Shown: one piece after another, positions 1 through 9,926 of the stretch
How positions within the stretch are numbered: position 1 is the stretch's first letter
How the letters are laid out: each line of letters begins with the position of its first letter
Assembly (NCBI RefSeq): GCF_000152905.1
Contig: NZ_CH672418.1
Span: forward strand, 244,348 to 308,347
Reading direction: 5' to 3'
Length of the DNA: 64,000 nucleotides
Source: Nitrobacter sp. Nb-311A
Lineage (GTDB): Bacteria > Pseudomonadota > Alphaproteobacteria > Rhizobiales > Xanthobacteraceae
Made by a program: the position numbers and the translations under genes
Notes under the pieces: generated by a model
What the model was told of the DNA's origin: nothing
Databases searched by the model: none
The model's input: only the letters and a program-made list of their open reading frames with translations

Positions 1-83
1 CGCGGACGGCTGCGGTCAATCAAGACCGCGAGAACGTTTCTTCGAGGGTTGCACCCAGCGACCCTGCAGAACAACTTGGGAAG

Positions 84-1628
84 TTGATAATGAGTTTGAT
101 GAAAGCCGATTTCCTCGACTCGACGGCAGGGCTGGTCTCCCTGTCTGCTGTCCTGCTTGCCGCCATCCCGCCGAACCTTGCGCAGGCACAGCCTCGGCCC
201 CATGCCGAGGTGCAGGCGCAGGGCGACCCAGGTCATCACCAGAACGGAGATGCTCAGGAGCAGCCGAAGACGTGGCCGACCTTCAAGCCGACCACGTCAA
301 AGCCGTTGTTCTCGCTTTACGACGCGCTCGGACGACCCGACAATTTCACGATCCGCGGCACGTTCCGTTCCCGCGCTGAAGGAATCGCCAACGGGTTCCG
401 TCCGGCGCCTTTTCCGCGCGATGAGTTCGCGAACATGTTCTTCGGCTCGATATTCGCCGAGTACGATACCGGCACTAGGCTGAAGATCGGCGGGGAACTG
501 TTGGACAGCCGCAGCTACTTCCAGCCGCTAAACTCCGTTGTCTCCGCTCTGGATGTGAACGCCTTCGAGCTTACACAGGCCTATCTCAACTTCGATCTCT
601 CCGACGTCACAGGCAATGGCTCGACGAGCAGTATCACCTCCGGTCGGTTCACGAAGGATGTCGGCTCCCGCCGCCTCATGTCGCGTCAGCAGTTTCGTAA
701 CACCACCAACGCCTACACCGGCGTCTCCTTCGACTGGAAGGGAGCGAACAAGGACCGGCTGACGGTGTTCTGGAGTATGCCGCACATCCGGTTGCCCGAT
801 GACGCGCAAGGTGTCCGCAACAACGCGGTCGAGTTCGATCGGGAGAGCCCGAACCTGCAATTTTACGGCACGTCCTATACCTTCGCGAATATGTTCGGCG
901 GTTCGTTGGAGGTCTATGGCTACGGCTTGTATGAGCAGGACTCTGGGACGGGTCTGCTGCAATCGGTGCAGACCCGGAACCGTCGCCTGTTCACCCCGGG
1001 CGCCCGGCTGTTTCGGGGACCGAAACCCGGGACATTCGATTACGAGTTCGAGACGACCTACCAGGCGGGTCTGGCCCGCCAAACGACCGCCGTCACCGAC
1101 ACGCGCGACCTCGACGTCTCGGCCTATTTCGTCCATGCGGAGGCGGGCTACACTTTCGCTGCGCCTTGGCTGCCGCGGGTCTCGTTGCTGTACGATCACG
1201 CCAGCGGCGACAGCTCCAATCCTAATACCTTCACCCGGTTCGACAGTCTGTTCGGCGTTCGCCGCGAATACAATGCGCCCAGTCTCTACGGCCCGATGAC
1301 GCGCTCAAACCTGATTACGCCGGCGGTGCGCTTCACCGTCACGCCAAGCCCGATCTGGGATGCCTTCGTTACCTACCGCGCGCTCTGGCTGGACAGTCCC
1401 ACCGACACGTTCGGCGCGACGAGATTAACGGATCGTTCTGGCCAGTCCGGTAATTTCGCTGGCCATCAAATCGAAGGACGCCTGAGATACTGGCTCATCC
1501 CCGATGCCATGTTGCTTGAAACAGGCGCTGCCTACCTGTTCAAAGGCAGATTCCTGCGGGATGCCCCCAACGCGCCCGACGCGGGCGACACCGTCTACGG
1601 TTATCTCACCACGCAAATCTTCTTTTAG
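84..1628 (+). CDS. alginate-export-like outer-membrane beta-barrel protein
   Basis: A 514-residue protein with an N-terminal export signal (hydrophobic stretch about residues 14-34, ending AQAQ), a Gln/His-rich linker to about residue 65, then a long region of alternating polar and aromatic residues ending in Phe-Phe, as is typical of an outer-membrane barrel. The layout (YDALGRPDNFTIRGTFRSR near residue 79, RFTKDVGSRRL near 187) fits the alginate-export (AlgE-type) barrel family, which forms outer-membrane pores. No alginate genes are near, so the substrate is unknown. ATG codons at 84 and 90 are both possible starts. It stands alone, convergent with fliP. Confidence 0.72.
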   Translation: MIMSLMKADFLDSTAGLVSLSAVLLAAIPPNLAQAQPRPHAEVQAQGDPGHHQNGDAQEQPKTWPTFKPTTSKPLFSLYDALGRPDNFTIRGTFRSRAEGIANGFRPAPFPRDEFANMFFGSIFAEYDTGTRLKIGGELLDSRSYFQPLNSVVSALDVNAFELTQAYLNFDLSDVTGNGSTSSITSGRFTKDVGSRRLMSRQQFRNTTNAYTGVSFDWKGANKDRLTVFWSMPHIRLPDDAQGVRNNAVEFDRESPNLQFYGTSYTFANMFGGSLEVYGYGLYEQDSGTGLLQSVQTRNRRLFTPGARLFRGPKPGTFDYEFETTYQAGLARQTTAVTDTRDLDVSAYFVHAEAGYTFAAPWLPRVSLLYDHASGDSSNPNTFTRFDSLFGVRREYNAPSLYGPMTRSNLITPAVRFTVTPSPIWDAFVTYRALWLDSPTDTFGATRLTDRSGQSGNFAGHQIEGRLRYWLIPDAMLLETGAAYLFKGRFLRDAPNAPDAGDTVYGYLTTQIFF

Positions 1629-1702
1629 AAGCCGTACCGACCAACAATGCGTCTTGCACCAATCGACTCTCAGCCGTGGGATTCGTCCATCACACTCTGG
1701 GC

Positions 1703-2458
1703 TCAGGTCCCGTAGCTTTGAACCAGACTGCCGGCCACGAGCGCCCAGCCGTCGACCAGCACGAAGAAGATCAGCTTGAACGGCAGCGACACAACGACGG
1801 GCGGCAGCATCATCATGCCCATCGACATCAAGACCGATGCCACCACAAGATCGATGATCAGGAACGGCAGGAACAGCAGAAATCCGATTTCGAAGGCGCG
1901 CTTCAGTTCGGAGATCATGAAGGCCGGCATCAAAATGCGCAGCGAGAGTTCAGCGGGCGTCTTCGGCGGCGGCTCGCCGGACAGGTCCATGAACAGCTTG
2001 AGGTCCTGCTCGCGCACGTTCTTCTGCATGAAGCCGCGCAGTGGAACGGACGCGCGCTGCAGCGCCTCCTCGACCGTGATCTCGTTGGCGACCAGCGGCT
2101 TGATGCCATCGTCGTAGGATTTCTGCAGCGTCGGTCCCATCACGAAGGCGGTGAGGAATACCGCAAGCGCGATGATGACGGAGTTGGGCGGCGCGGTCGC
2201 GGTGCCTAGTGCGGTGCGCAGCAGTGAAAGCACTACCACGATGCGCGTGAACGACGTCATCATGATCAGAATCGACGGCGCGATCGACAATACGGTAAGC
2301 AGCGCAATCAGCTGGATCGCGCGCTCGCTCACGCCGCTGGTGCCGGCACCGCCAAGATTGATGCTGATATCCTGCGCGAACGCCGGATCGGCAAGCGATC
2401 CGGCGGCTATCAGAACGACAATGAACGAAACTCTACGCGGGTGGTCCGCCGCGCTCAC
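1703..2458 (-). CDS. fliP: flagellar type III export gate protein FliP
   Basis: FliP is part of the FliPQR core of the flagellar export gate in the inner membrane. The 251-residue protein has a cleavable signal (ends ADPAFAQ), the family signature MMTSFTRIVVVLSLLRTALG near residues 66-85, a periplasmic segment, and C-terminal membrane helices with ELKRAFEIGFLLFLPFLIID. Length is normal. Its ATG overlaps the stop of fliO by 4 bases (ATGA), so the two are co-translated. It is divergent from the flgB operon, and fliQ/fliR lie in that other operon. Confidence 0.97.
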   Translation of the reverse strand: MSAADHPRRVSFIVVLIAAGSLADPAFAQDISINLGGAGTSGVSERAIQLIALLTVLSIAPSILIMMTSFTRIVVVLSLLRTALGTATAPPNSVIIALAVFLTAFVMGPTLQKSYDDGIKPLVANEITVEEALQRASVPLRGFMQKNVREQDLKLFMDLSGEPPPKTPAELSLRILMPAFMISELKRAFEIGFLLFLPFLIIDLVVASVLMSMGMMMLPPVVVSLPFKLIFFVLVDGWALVAGSLVQSYGT

Positions 2459-3336
2459 GAAGGGGGCTTCGAGCGTCCGAGCAGGGACGCCATCTCGTTC
2501 TCGAGATGCTCGAACCCGGACTTCGGACCTGGCGGCGCGACCGGCGGAGCTGCCGACTTTTCGCTACGGGATGCGGGTCCGAGCGCAGCTTCCGTGCTGC
2601 GCGGACGCGACGGTGGGTCTGAGGCGGCGGGTGCGGCGGCCGCAGGCTTGTTATCGCCTGTCGGGCGCCGGAGTGCAGCCTCAAGACGCTGCGCCATCTC
2701 CGCGAGATTTTGATCGGCGTTGGAGGCGGGGGGAGACGGTGCGGGTGCCGGCGCAGGAGGCGGCGCTGGACGCGGCATCACCGGCTCCTGCCGCGCCGGA
2801 CGGGCGCCGCGAATGTCGGTCCGGCTCATGGGCTCGGGCGTGAAACCGGCCAATGGATCGCTGCGGCGCTCTGCGGCGACGGGTCGGCGCGGGGTATCGG
2901 CAAAGGGTGGGCGGGCCGGGCGCTGCGGTTCCGGCACCGGCATCGGAGGCTCGGGATGGTCGGACGGATCGGAACGAGGGCCGTCCGACTCCGTCCAGCC
3001 GGTCTCGGCCAGTGGTGGCAGCCTCGGGGTCTCGCCCGATAGCGGGCGCTGCGGCATCTGATCGCGTCCAGGGCTGGCGCGAACGATGCTGTGCTCCACG
3101 ACGATATCGGTCGGGCCGCCGATCATCAGCAGGTGCTCGACATTGTCCCGGCGCACCAGGACCAGCCGCCGGCGTCCGTCGACCGCGGCGGCATCGATGA
3201 CCGCCAGACGGGGCATGCGTCCGCGATTGGCATTGACGCCGAGACGGTCTCCCGCGAATCGCCGCACGAGCCAGGCGGCCCCGGCAATCAGCGCCAGGAC
3301 CACAATGAATGCGATGACGAATGTGACTGCCTGCAT
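2455..3336 (-). CDS. fliO: FliO-like flagellar biosynthesis protein
   Basis: A 293-residue protein with one N-terminal membrane helix (about residues 4-23), then a short beta-rich domain with RRLVLVRRDNVEHLLMIGG near residues 55-74, the conserved FliO core. The C-terminal 180 residues are Pro/Arg-rich, low complexity and probably disordered, as in other Bradyrhizobiaceae FliO proteins. FliO assists assembly of the FliP ring. It is first gene of a two-gene minus-strand operon with fliP. The assignment rests on the core motif and on position, since FliO is poorly conserved. Confidence 0.78.
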   Translation of the reverse strand: MQAVTFVIAFIVVLALIAGAAWLVRRFAGDRLGVNANRGRMPRLAVIDAAAVDGRRRLVLVRRDNVEHLLMIGGPTDIVVEHSIVRASPGRDQMPQRPLSGETPRLPPLAETGWTESDGPRSDPSDHPEPPMPVPEPQRPARPPFADTPRRPVAAERRSDPLAGFTPEPMSRTDIRGARPARQEPVMPRPAPPPAPAPAPSPPASNADQNLAEMAQRLEAALRRPTGDNKPAAAAPAASDPPSRPRSTEAALGPASRSEKSAAPPVAPPGPKSGFEHLENEMASLLGRSKPPS

Positions 3337-3711
3337 GCTGTGTCCCTGACAGAAAGCGCCCTTAATTCAGCTTCGGATCGTCGAACGCCTTCCGGCATTC
3401 CTCCCGTGACGATCGAGCCCTGGCCCAGTCTGTTAATCCCACCCGGCAAAAGCTGCCGCTGACAGCCTTAATAACCTATGAATCGACCAGACCAAAACAA
3501 CTTCTGCGCGTCGCGCGCTCCGGTTAATAAAGGTGGTTAACGCATTCGTGGCGAATATTGCCGCCTGACCGAGGGTTTTTAATGTGAGTGTGACTGGCCA
3601 CCGTCTCAGGCAAGAATCCGCCGCCTCGCCATTTTAACCCGCTGTTAACCATGAGGGGGGCAAATTCTGCCTACCTCGGCGGCGCGTCGTCCCGAGGCCG
3701 GAGCAAAAGCC
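3337..3711. promoter_or_regulatory. divergent flagellar promoter region with a CtrA box (3634-3648)
   Basis: The 375-base intergenic region between fliO (minus) and flgB (plus). At 3634-3648 the sequence is TTAA-CCCGCTG-TTAA followed by CCAT, an exact match to the CtrA site TTAA-N7-TTAA(CC). It lies 64 bases before the flgB start, as in CtrA-controlled class II flagellar operons of alphaproteobacteria. A second pair of TTAA words (3524-3527, 3537-3540) has a 9-base spacer and is not counted. That CtrA activates flgB is inferred. Confidence 0.75.
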
Positions 3712-4119
3712 GTGCCCCTCAATGATATTTCCGCACTAGCGGCGCTGCGCACCCGGATGCAGTGGCATCAGGAGCGCCAGCGCGTTCTGGCCGAAAACAT
3801 CGCCAACTCCGATACGCCGAACTTCAGGCCGCACGATCTCGTGGAACCGAGGTTCGACGCGCAAGGTGGCAATGCCTCAACCGGCGCGACGCTGGCGATG
3901 ATCCGCACCACGTCAGGCCAGAGCATAGCCGGTTTCGAAGCGTCTTCGCACTTCGGGCAGAATGGCAATGGCGGCTTTCAGACCCGTCCGGCCGGCAACG
4001 CCGTCAATCTCGAGGATCAAATGCTCCAGGTGTCTGCCAACCAGATGGACTATGCCGCCGCGAGTTCGCTCTACAGCCGCAGCCTGCGGCTGCTGAAAAT
4101 GGCTGTCGGCAAGGCGTGA
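3712..4119 (+). CDS. flgB: flagellar basal-body rod protein FlgB
   Basis: A proximal rod subunit of the flagellar axis, exported through the flagellar type III system. The 135-residue protein has the rod/hook N-terminal motif LAENIANSDTPNFRPHDL (about residues 26-43) and a C-terminal heptad helix (LEDQMLQVSANQMDY...LYSRSLRLLKMAV). The start is GTG at 3712, with GGAG 9-12 bases upstream. First gene of the flgBC-fliE-fliQR-flhB operon and directly downstream of the CtrA box. Confidence 0.95.
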   Translation: MPLNDISALAALRTRMQWHQERQRVLAENIANSDTPNFRPHDLVEPRFDAQGGNASTGATLAMIRTTSGQSIAGFEASSHFGQNGNGGFQTRPAGNAVNLEDQMLQVSANQMDYAAASSLYSRSLRLLKMAVGKA

Positions 4120-4149
4120 CGCAAGGGCTGAACGGAAGGAGACCGCATC

Positions 4150-4575
4150 ATGGCAGACAATGGCGCCGACTTCATGCGATCGATGAGTATCGCAACCTCC
4201 GGTCTGCGAGCGCAGGCGGGCAGGATGCGGGTCATCTCGGAAAACATCGCCAACGTTGATTCAACCGCACAAACGCCAGGCGGCGATCCCTACCGCCGCA
4301 AGGTGCCGACCTTTTCGTCGGCCCTTGATCGTACGCTCGACGCGAGAGTGGTCACGCTTGGCCGGGTGAAGCCTGACATGTCAACGTTCCGCGTCAAGTA
4401 CGAGCCAAGTAATCCGGCTGCTGACGCCAGCGGCAATGTCAAATATCCCAATGTCAATTCGCTCGTGGAAATGACCGACATGCGCAACGCACAGCGGTCC
4501 TACGAGGCGAACCTCAATATCATCAGCGCAACACGCCGGATGATCCAGCGCACACTCGATATCCTCAAGTCCTGA
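4150..4575 (+). CDS. flgC: flagellar basal-body rod protein FlgC
   Basis: Proximal rod protein of 141 residues. It carries the rod family N-terminus (SIATSGLRAQAGRMRVISEN, then IANVDST) and the C-terminal helix YEANLNIISATRRMIQRTLD. The ribosome site AAGGAG (4136-4141) precedes the ATG by 8 bases. It lies 30 bases after flgB and 15 before fliE, an arrangement typical of alphaproteobacteria. Confidence 0.96.
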   Translation: MADNGADFMRSMSIATSGLRAQAGRMRVISENIANVDSTAQTPGGDPYRRKVPTFSSALDRTLDARVVTLGRVKPDMSTFRVKYEPSNPAADASGNVKYPNVNSLVEMTDMRNAQRSYEANLNIISATRRMIQRTLDILKS

Positions 4576-4590
4576 TCGGAGAATCTGACC

Positions 4591-4902
4591 ATGGCATCGC
4601 CCACAGTCGCAGCAAATGCCTATGCGAGCCTCGCGAGAATGATGGATTCCGGCGCCGCCGCCGGCAAGGCATCGGGCGGTGATGGTCCCGCGTTCAGTGC
4701 GGTGCTGAAGGATGTGCTCGGCGGCGTAATGGAAGCGGGGCGGAAGTCCGACGCGCAGACTGTGGCGATGGCTTCGGGCAAGGCCAACCTGATGGACGTG
4801 GTAACGGCGGTTGCGGATACCGATGTCGCGGTCTCAACGCTGGTATCCGTGCGCGACCGCGTCATCCAATCCTATGAAGACATCATGCGGATGCCGATCT
4901 GA
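4591..4902 (+). CDS. fliE: flagellar hook-basal body protein FliE
   Basis: FliE joins the MS ring to the rod. The 103-residue protein has a Gly/Ala-rich N-terminus and the family C-terminal helix with LMDVVTAVADTDVAVSTLVS and VRDRVIQSYEDIMRMPI. Length and position right after flgC match the family. Confidence 0.95.
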   Translation: MASPTVAANAYASLARMMDSGAAAGKASGGDGPAFSAVLKDVLGGVMEAGRKSDAQTVAMASGKANLMDVVTAVADTDVAVSTLVSVRDRVIQSYEDIMRMPI

Positions 4903-5045
4903 TCCTACTTTATGCGTGGGCTCGCATTCTTCCTTCATCGTTCCCGCGCGGAGAGAGCGCACGGTCCAAATTCCGGTAAGCCCCGGTTTGGGTGGAGAAG
5001 GAAGACGTCCGTGCTCCCATCCACTCCTTAAGGAAAGAAATCATC

Positions 5046-5309
5046 ATGACCGGCGCTGAAACACTGGATGTCGCGCGTGACGCGATCTGGACCATCGTTC
5101 TGGTCTCAGGACCGCTGCTGGGCGTCGGCCTGATCGTCGGCGTCGCGATTTCGCTGGTGCAGGCATTGACGCAGATTCAGGAGCAGACGCTGGTGTTTGT
5201 GCCGAAGATCCTTGCGATTTTCGTGACGATGGTGTTGGCGCTTCCGTTCATGGCTGATGCGCTGCATGCCGAAATGATACGGATTTCATCGCGAATCATC
5301 GGCGGATGA
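5046..5309 (+). CDS. fliQ: flagellar export gate protein FliQ
   Basis: An 87-residue inner-membrane protein with two helices (LVSGPLLGVGLIVGVAISLV and ILAIFVTMVLALPFMADAL), plus the conserved QALTQIQEQTLVFVPKI between them, the FliQ signature. The start is ATG 5046 because AAGGA lies 9-13 bases upstream and the length then equals the family norm; an in-frame upstream extension exists but lacks family similarity. A 143-base gap separates it from fliE. Confidence 0.96.
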   Translation: MTGAETLDVARDAIWTIVLVSGPLLGVGLIVGVAISLVQALTQIQEQTLVFVPKILAIFVTMVLALPFMADALHAEMIRISSRIIGG

Positions 5310-5325
5310 CGCAGACTATCGCGAG

Positions 5326-6096
5326 ATGCGCATTGATATCTCGCTACTGCCCGCTCTCGGCGCCGCCTTCATGCTGGTATTCGCCCGCATCGGGGCGATG
5401 GTGATGCTGTTGCCCGGATTCGGCGAGGGCTTCATTCCGGTGCGGGTGAAGCTCGCCATCGCTCTGCTTTTGACCCTTATCATCCTGCCGCTGCATCGTA
5501 CGGCCTATCACGTTGACACGCAGTCAATCGCGCCACTGACGGTCTTGTTGGTTCACGAGATCATCATCGGCGTCGTCCTTGGCGCTACGGCGCGCGTCAC
5601 GCTCGCGGCCTTGCATGTGGCGGGCTCGATCATTGCACAGCAGCTCGGGCTCGGATTCGTCACATCGGTGGATCCGACGCAAGGCCAGCAGGGCGCGCTG
5701 ATGGGCAACTTCCTGACCCTCCTCGGGATCGCGCTGCTGTTCGCAACCGATACCCACTATCTCGTCATCGCCGCGCTGAACGACAGCTATAAGATATTCT
5801 CACCGGGCGAACTGATGCCGAGCGGCGACGTGGCGGCGCTGGCGACGCGCGCCTTTGCCGGCGCCTTCAAGATTGGCTTGCAACTATCGGCCCCGTTTCT
5901 GGTGTTCGGGTTAGTCTTCAATATCGGACTTGGCGTGCTCGCGCGGCTGATGCCGCAGATGCAGGTCTACTTCGTCGGCGTGCCGCTCTCGATCCTTATT
6001 GGCTTCATGATTTTCGCCGCCGTGCTGGCATCCATGATGGGGACTTACATGGACTATCTGGTGGGTGTGATGCACGATCTGACGTCGCTGAACTGA
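5326..6096 (+). CDS. fliR: flagellar export gate protein FliR
   Basis: A 256-residue polytopic inner-membrane protein of the FliPQR gate. The FliR pattern is visible: an N-terminal hydrophobic helix with RIGAMVMLLPGFGEGFIPVR, the loop LGLGFVTSVDPTQGQQG, and a C-terminal half with LVFGLVFNIGLGVLARLMPQ. It starts 17 bases after fliQ and ends 10 bases before flhB. Confidence 0.96.
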   Translation: MRIDISLLPALGAAFMLVFARIGAMVMLLPGFGEGFIPVRVKLAIALLLTLIILPLHRTAYHVDTQSIAPLTVLLVHEIIIGVVLGATARVTLAALHVAGSIIAQQLGLGFVTSVDPTQGQQGALMGNFLTLLGIALLFATDTHYLVIAALNDSYKIFSPGELMPSGDVAALATRAFAGAFKIGLQLSAPFLVFGLVFNIGLGVLARLMPQMQVYFVGVPLSILIGFMIFAAVLASMMGTYMDYLVGVMHDLTSLN

Positions 6097-6106
6097 GGAC
6101 TTCGCG

Positions 6107-7186
6107 ATGGCCGACGAGAGCGACGATACCGAGAAGACAGAAGACCCGACGCAAAAGCGCCTCGACGATGCGCTCGAGCGCGGCGACGTTGCCAAGAGCC
6201 AGGAGGTCAACGCCTGGTTCGCGATCGCAGGTGCGACACTGGTGCTCTCGACGTTTGCAGGCTCGATCGGCGACGGATTCCGGATGCCGTTGCGCAATCT
6301 GATCGCCAATTCCTGGCAAATTCGGACCGATGGACCCGGCCTTTTGGCGCTGGCCGAGCAGATCGGATATTGCCTTGCCGCAGCGCTCGGCGTGCCGCTG
6401 CTTCTGCTGACGATGGCTGCCGTTGCCGGCAATGTCGTTCAGCACCGCTTCGTCTGGTCGGGGGAAACGCTCAAGCCGAAGCTCAGCAAGATTTCCGTGG
6501 TATCCGGGGCCAAGCGGATTTTCGGCAAGCAGGCTGTCGCGAACTTCGCCAAGGGACTTTTCAAGGTTCTGGCGCTCGGTGCGGTCATGACGGCGGTGCT
6601 ATGGCCGGAACGCTCGCGGCTCGACGCCATGGTGCGGCTCGATCCGAACGCTCTTCTCGGGATCACGAAGAGCCTGACGCTGCAATTGCTCGGAGCCGTG
6701 ATGGTGATGCTCGCGCTGGTCGCGATCGCGGACTACCTGTTTCAGTACCGACAATGGTTCGAACGGCAGAAAATGTCGCTGCGGGAGATGAAGGAGGAGT
6801 TCAAGCAGTCGGAGGGCGATCCGCATATCAAGGCCCGCATCCGGCAGTTGCGCCATGTCCGCATGAAGAAGCGCATGATGGCCGCCGTTCCCCAGGCTTC
6901 GGTGATCATCACCAATCCGACGCATTATTCGGTCGCCTTGTCTTACGAGCGCGGTATGTCGGCGCCGGTCTGCGTGGCCAAGGGCGTCGACAACATCGCG
7001 CTCAAGATCAGGGAAATCGCTCGCGAGCATGACATTCCGGTGGTTGAGAACGTGCCTCTGGCCCGCGCGCTATATGCCGCCGTCGAAATCGACGACGAGA
7101 TCCCGGTCGAGCACTATCACGCCGTCGCCGAAATCATTGGTTACGTCATGGGCTTGAAGCGCGGCCTTTCGGGACGCGGTGTCTGA
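6107..7186 (+). CDS. flhB: flagellar export switch protein FlhB
   Basis: A 359-residue inner-membrane export switch that changes substrate class from rod/hook to filament after self-cleavage. The N-terminus shows ESDDTEKTEDPTQKRLDDA, then four membrane helices, and a cytoplasmic domain with the autocleavage site NPTH at residues 270-273 within VIITNPTHYSVAL. The tail (IGYVMGLKR) is usual. It closes the operon. Confidence 0.97.
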   Translation: MADESDDTEKTEDPTQKRLDDALERGDVAKSQEVNAWFAIAGATLVLSTFAGSIGDGFRMPLRNLIANSWQIRTDGPGLLALAEQIGYCLAAALGVPLLLLTMAAVAGNVVQHRFVWSGETLKPKLSKISVVSGAKRIFGKQAVANFAKGLFKVLALGAVMTAVLWPERSRLDAMVRLDPNALLGITKSLTLQLLGAVMVMLALVAIADYLFQYRQWFERQKMSLREMKEEFKQSEGDPHIKARIRQLRHVRMKKRMMAAVPQASVIITNPTHYSVALSYERGMSAPVCVAKGVDNIALKIREIAREHDIPVVENVPLARALYAAVEIDDEIPVEHYHAVAEIIGYVMGLKRGLSGRGV

Positions 7187-7337
7187 GGCCGGTCCGGGGC
7201 ATCGGGAACAGCAACGGGGCGGGGAAAATGGCGGGAAATGAGCCTATGAGGCGCTTGCGCTGCCGGGTCCGATTCAGGCACTCAGGCTCCGGCGCACGCG
7301 CATTCCGCGCTCGCTGCGACAGGCTCCGCCGGACACC

Positions 7338-9890
7338 ATGACACCCGATCCCATCGATTCACCACAGGTCGGGCAGGAGCCGGCGCGGCGGAGCGGCAGC
7401 ATTCTTCTGGTTCTGCTGGTCGCGGGCGCGATCGTCGCGGCCGCCGTGGCTTTTATGGCGCTGGGACGTACCGAAGCCCAGCCTTATATTCTGGCGCTGC
7501 TGGCCTTGCTGGCGATGGTCGGATTGTTCACGCTGTTCGCGTTTGCGGCCGGGATCGTCTGCTTTGCCGACCGCACAATTGATGACCCGCTGATGCGTCC
7601 CATCGCGGATCACGCTTTCGACGGTATCGCCGTCACCGATTCCGGCGGGCATATCGTTTATGCCAACTCGGCTTATCTCACCCTGACCGGGGCTACGTCG
7701 ATGCAGGATGTGCGGCCGGTGGAGCGCGTATTCATCGGCAACCCCGACGTTTCCGAGGCGGTGTTCCGCCTTTTGAAGGCGGCGCGCGAGGGCAAACGCC
7801 AGCAGGAAGAGGTACGCGTCGCCGCCGCCGACGGCACGAACGGTCGCTGGCTGCGGCTGAGGGTCCGCCCGCTCGCACAGGCGAAGCGGTATTCTCGACA
7901 TGCGGTGTGGTCGATCGCCGACATCACACGCGACCGCGAGCGGCAGGAGGATGTGTTTCAGGAACTGCGTCATGCGATCGAGTATCTCGATCACGCGCCG
8001 TGCGGATTCTTCTCCGTCAACCAGTCTGGCGATCTCGTCTACGTCAATGCCACGCTTGCCAACTGGCTGGATCACGATCTGGCGGAGATCGGCTCGGGTG
8101 GGCTGAAGCTGACCGACATCGTTTCGGGGGACGGCGCGGCTTTGCTGACGTCGATTATCGCCGCGCCCGGCGAAGTCCGCACCGAGGTCTTCGATATCGA
8201 CCTGCGGATGCGCAACGGCAAGACCATGCCGGCGCGCCTGTATCACAAGCTGGCCTTCGGCGCCGACGGTGCGCCGGGCCCGTCGCGGACGCTGGTGGTC
8301 AGCCGCGCCCGCGACGAGCGCGTCGATCCGCAGCGGGCGGCGGAAGTGCGCTTCATGCGCTTCTTCGACCACACGCCGATGGCGATCGCGACGGTCGATA
8401 AAACCGGCGTTGTCGGTCGCGCCAACGCGCGGTTTGTGAAGCTCGCGCAAAGCCTCAGTCCGGACGGCGCTGCCGCCAAGTCGATACTCGCGGCCGTCAA
8501 TGAACGCGATCGTGGTCAACTGAGCGCGGCCATCCAGGCTGCGGCGGACGGGCAGGGTGATATCCCTCCTGTCGAGGTGATGCTGGACGGTACGCGCGAG
8601 CGATGGGGACAGTTTTTTGTCACCGGGGTGGAGGACGATCGCGACGCGGAAGCCGCGATCGTCTACATGCTTGAGACGACCGAGCGGCGCACGCTCGAGA
8701 GCCAGATCAATCAATCCCAGAAGATGGAGTCGGTCGGCCAGCTCGCTGGAGGCATCGCGCACGATTTCAACAACGTGCTGTCCGCCATCATGATGGCGAA
8801 CGACTTCCTGCTGAACGCGCACAAGCCGACCGATCCGTCCTTCCAGGATATCATGCAGATCAAGCAGAACGCCAACCGCGCGGCCGCCCTGGTGCGGCAA
8901 TTGCTGGCGTTCTCGCGGCGACAGACCCTGCAGCCAAAAGTGCTCGATCTCGGCGACACGCTGAGCGACATCGGCATGTTGCTGAAACGTCTGATCGGCG
9001 AGAAGGTCACTTTCCCCGGCGTCGTACACGGGCGTGACCTGTGGCCGGTCAAGGCCGACGTCTCCCAGTTCGAACAGGTGATCGTCAACCTCGTGGTCAA
9101 TGCACGCGACGCCATGCCAAACGGCGGCAAGCTCGCGATTCGCACCGCGAACGTCGCGGCCGCGGAGATCCCGACGTTCGGTCACAAGGGACTTCCGGCA
9201 GCGGACTACGTGCTGGTCGAGGTCAGCGATACCGGCACAGGCATTCCGCCCGAGATCGTCGATAAGATTTTCGAGCCGTTTTTTTCCACCAAGGAGGTGG
9301 GCAAGGGCACCGGCCTCGGTCTGTCCACTGTCTACGGCATCGTCAAGCAGACGGGCGGTTTCATCTACGTTGACTCCAAAGCGGGCGAGGGCACCACGTT
9401 CCGTATCTTTCTGCCGCGCCACCATCCCGAAGCCGAGACAGCGCCGGCGTCGCCCGGCGTGATCGGGGTGGGGACGGAGTCTTCGCCTGCGGCCAAACCG
9501 GTAAACACCGATCTGACCGGCCAAGGCACCATTTTGCTGGTGGAGGACGAGGAAGGGCTGCGTTCGCTCAATGCGCGCGGTCTGCGTTCACGCGGCTACA
9601 GCGTGATCGAGGCATCCAACGGCATTGAAGCGCTGGAAGCGCTCGACGAAAAGAATGGTGCTGTCGATCTGGTCGTCTCCGACGTCGTTATGCCGGAGAT
9701 GGACGGACCAACTCTGTTGCGGAAAATGCGGGTGCGCAATCCCAATCTCAGGATCATTTTCGTGTCGGGTTACGCGGAAGAAGCGTTCGACAAGAGCTTG
9801 CCGGAGAACGAGCAGTTCGCCTTCCTTGCGAAGCCTTTTGCGCTCAGTGCGCTGATCGCCAAGGTCAAGGAGACGATAACGGCGATGTAA
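7338..9890 (+). CDS. cckA: hybrid sensor histidine kinase, CckA type
   Basis: An 850-residue membrane hybrid kinase. Two N-terminal helices (about residues 18-39 and 46-75) are followed by PAS-like sensor segments (about 85-455), a HisKA domain with HDFNN (phospho-acceptor His475), a HATPase domain with N and G boxes ([39 protein letters not shown]), and a C-terminal receiver with Asp782 in [12 protein letters not shown]. This is the CckA architecture; CckA feeds phosphate through ChpT to CtrA. The location after flhB, with CtrA boxes nearby, supports the name. It is longer than the Caulobacter protein. A 151-base gap separates it from flhB. Confidence 0.9.
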   Translation: MTPDPIDSPQVGQEPARRSGSILLVLLVAGAIVAAAVAFMALGRTEAQPYILALLALLAMVGLFTLFAFAAGIVCFADRTIDDPLMRPIADHAFDGIAVTDSGGHIVYANSAYLTLTGATSMQDVRPVERVFIGNPDVSEAVFRLLKAAREGKRQQEEVRVAAADGTNGRWLRLRVRPLAQAKRYSRHAVWSIADITRDRERQEDVFQELRHAIEYLDHAPCGFFSVNQSGDLVYVNATLANWLDHDLAEIGSGGLKLTDIVSGDGAALLTSIIAAPGEVRTEVFDIDLRMRNGKTMPARLYHKLAFGADGAPGPSRTLVVSRARDERVDPQRAAEVRFMRFFDHTPMAIATVDKTGVVGRANARFVKLAQSLSPDGAAAKSILAAVNERDRGQLSAAIQAAADGQGDIPPVEVMLDGTRERWGQFFVTGVEDDRDAEAAIVYMLETTERRTLESQINQSQKMESVGQLAGGIAHDFNNVLSAIMMANDFLLNAHKPTDPSFQDIMQIKQNANRAAALVRQLLAFSRRQTLQPKVLDLGDTLSDIGMLLKRLIGEKVTFPGVVHGRDLWPVKADVSQFEQVIVNLVVNARDAMPNGGKLAIRTANVAAAEIPTFGHKGLPAADYVLVEVSDTGTGIPPEIVDKIFEPFFSTKEVGKGTGLGLSTVYGIVKQTGGFIYVDSKAGEGTTFRIFLPRHHPEAETAPASPGVIGVGTESSPAAKPVNTDLTGQGTILLVEDEEGLRSLNARGLRSRGYSVIEASNGIEALEALDEKNGAVDLVVSDVVMPEMDGPTLLRKMRVRNPNLRIIFVSGYAEEAFDKSLPENEQFAFLAKPFALSALIAKVKETITAM

Positions 9891-9926
9891 TTGTTCGGCG
9901 GCAGCGTTAATGCAAGACGCTGATCG

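Noticed and set aside
3524-3540. A second CtrA box before flgB (TTAA...TTAA)
   Set aside because: The spacer is 9 bases, not 7.
7359-9524. Open frame of 721 codons antisense to cckA
   Set aside because: High-GC codon bias leaves the antisense frame open. It is His/Arg-rich with no domain, and the sense frame is an intact kinase.
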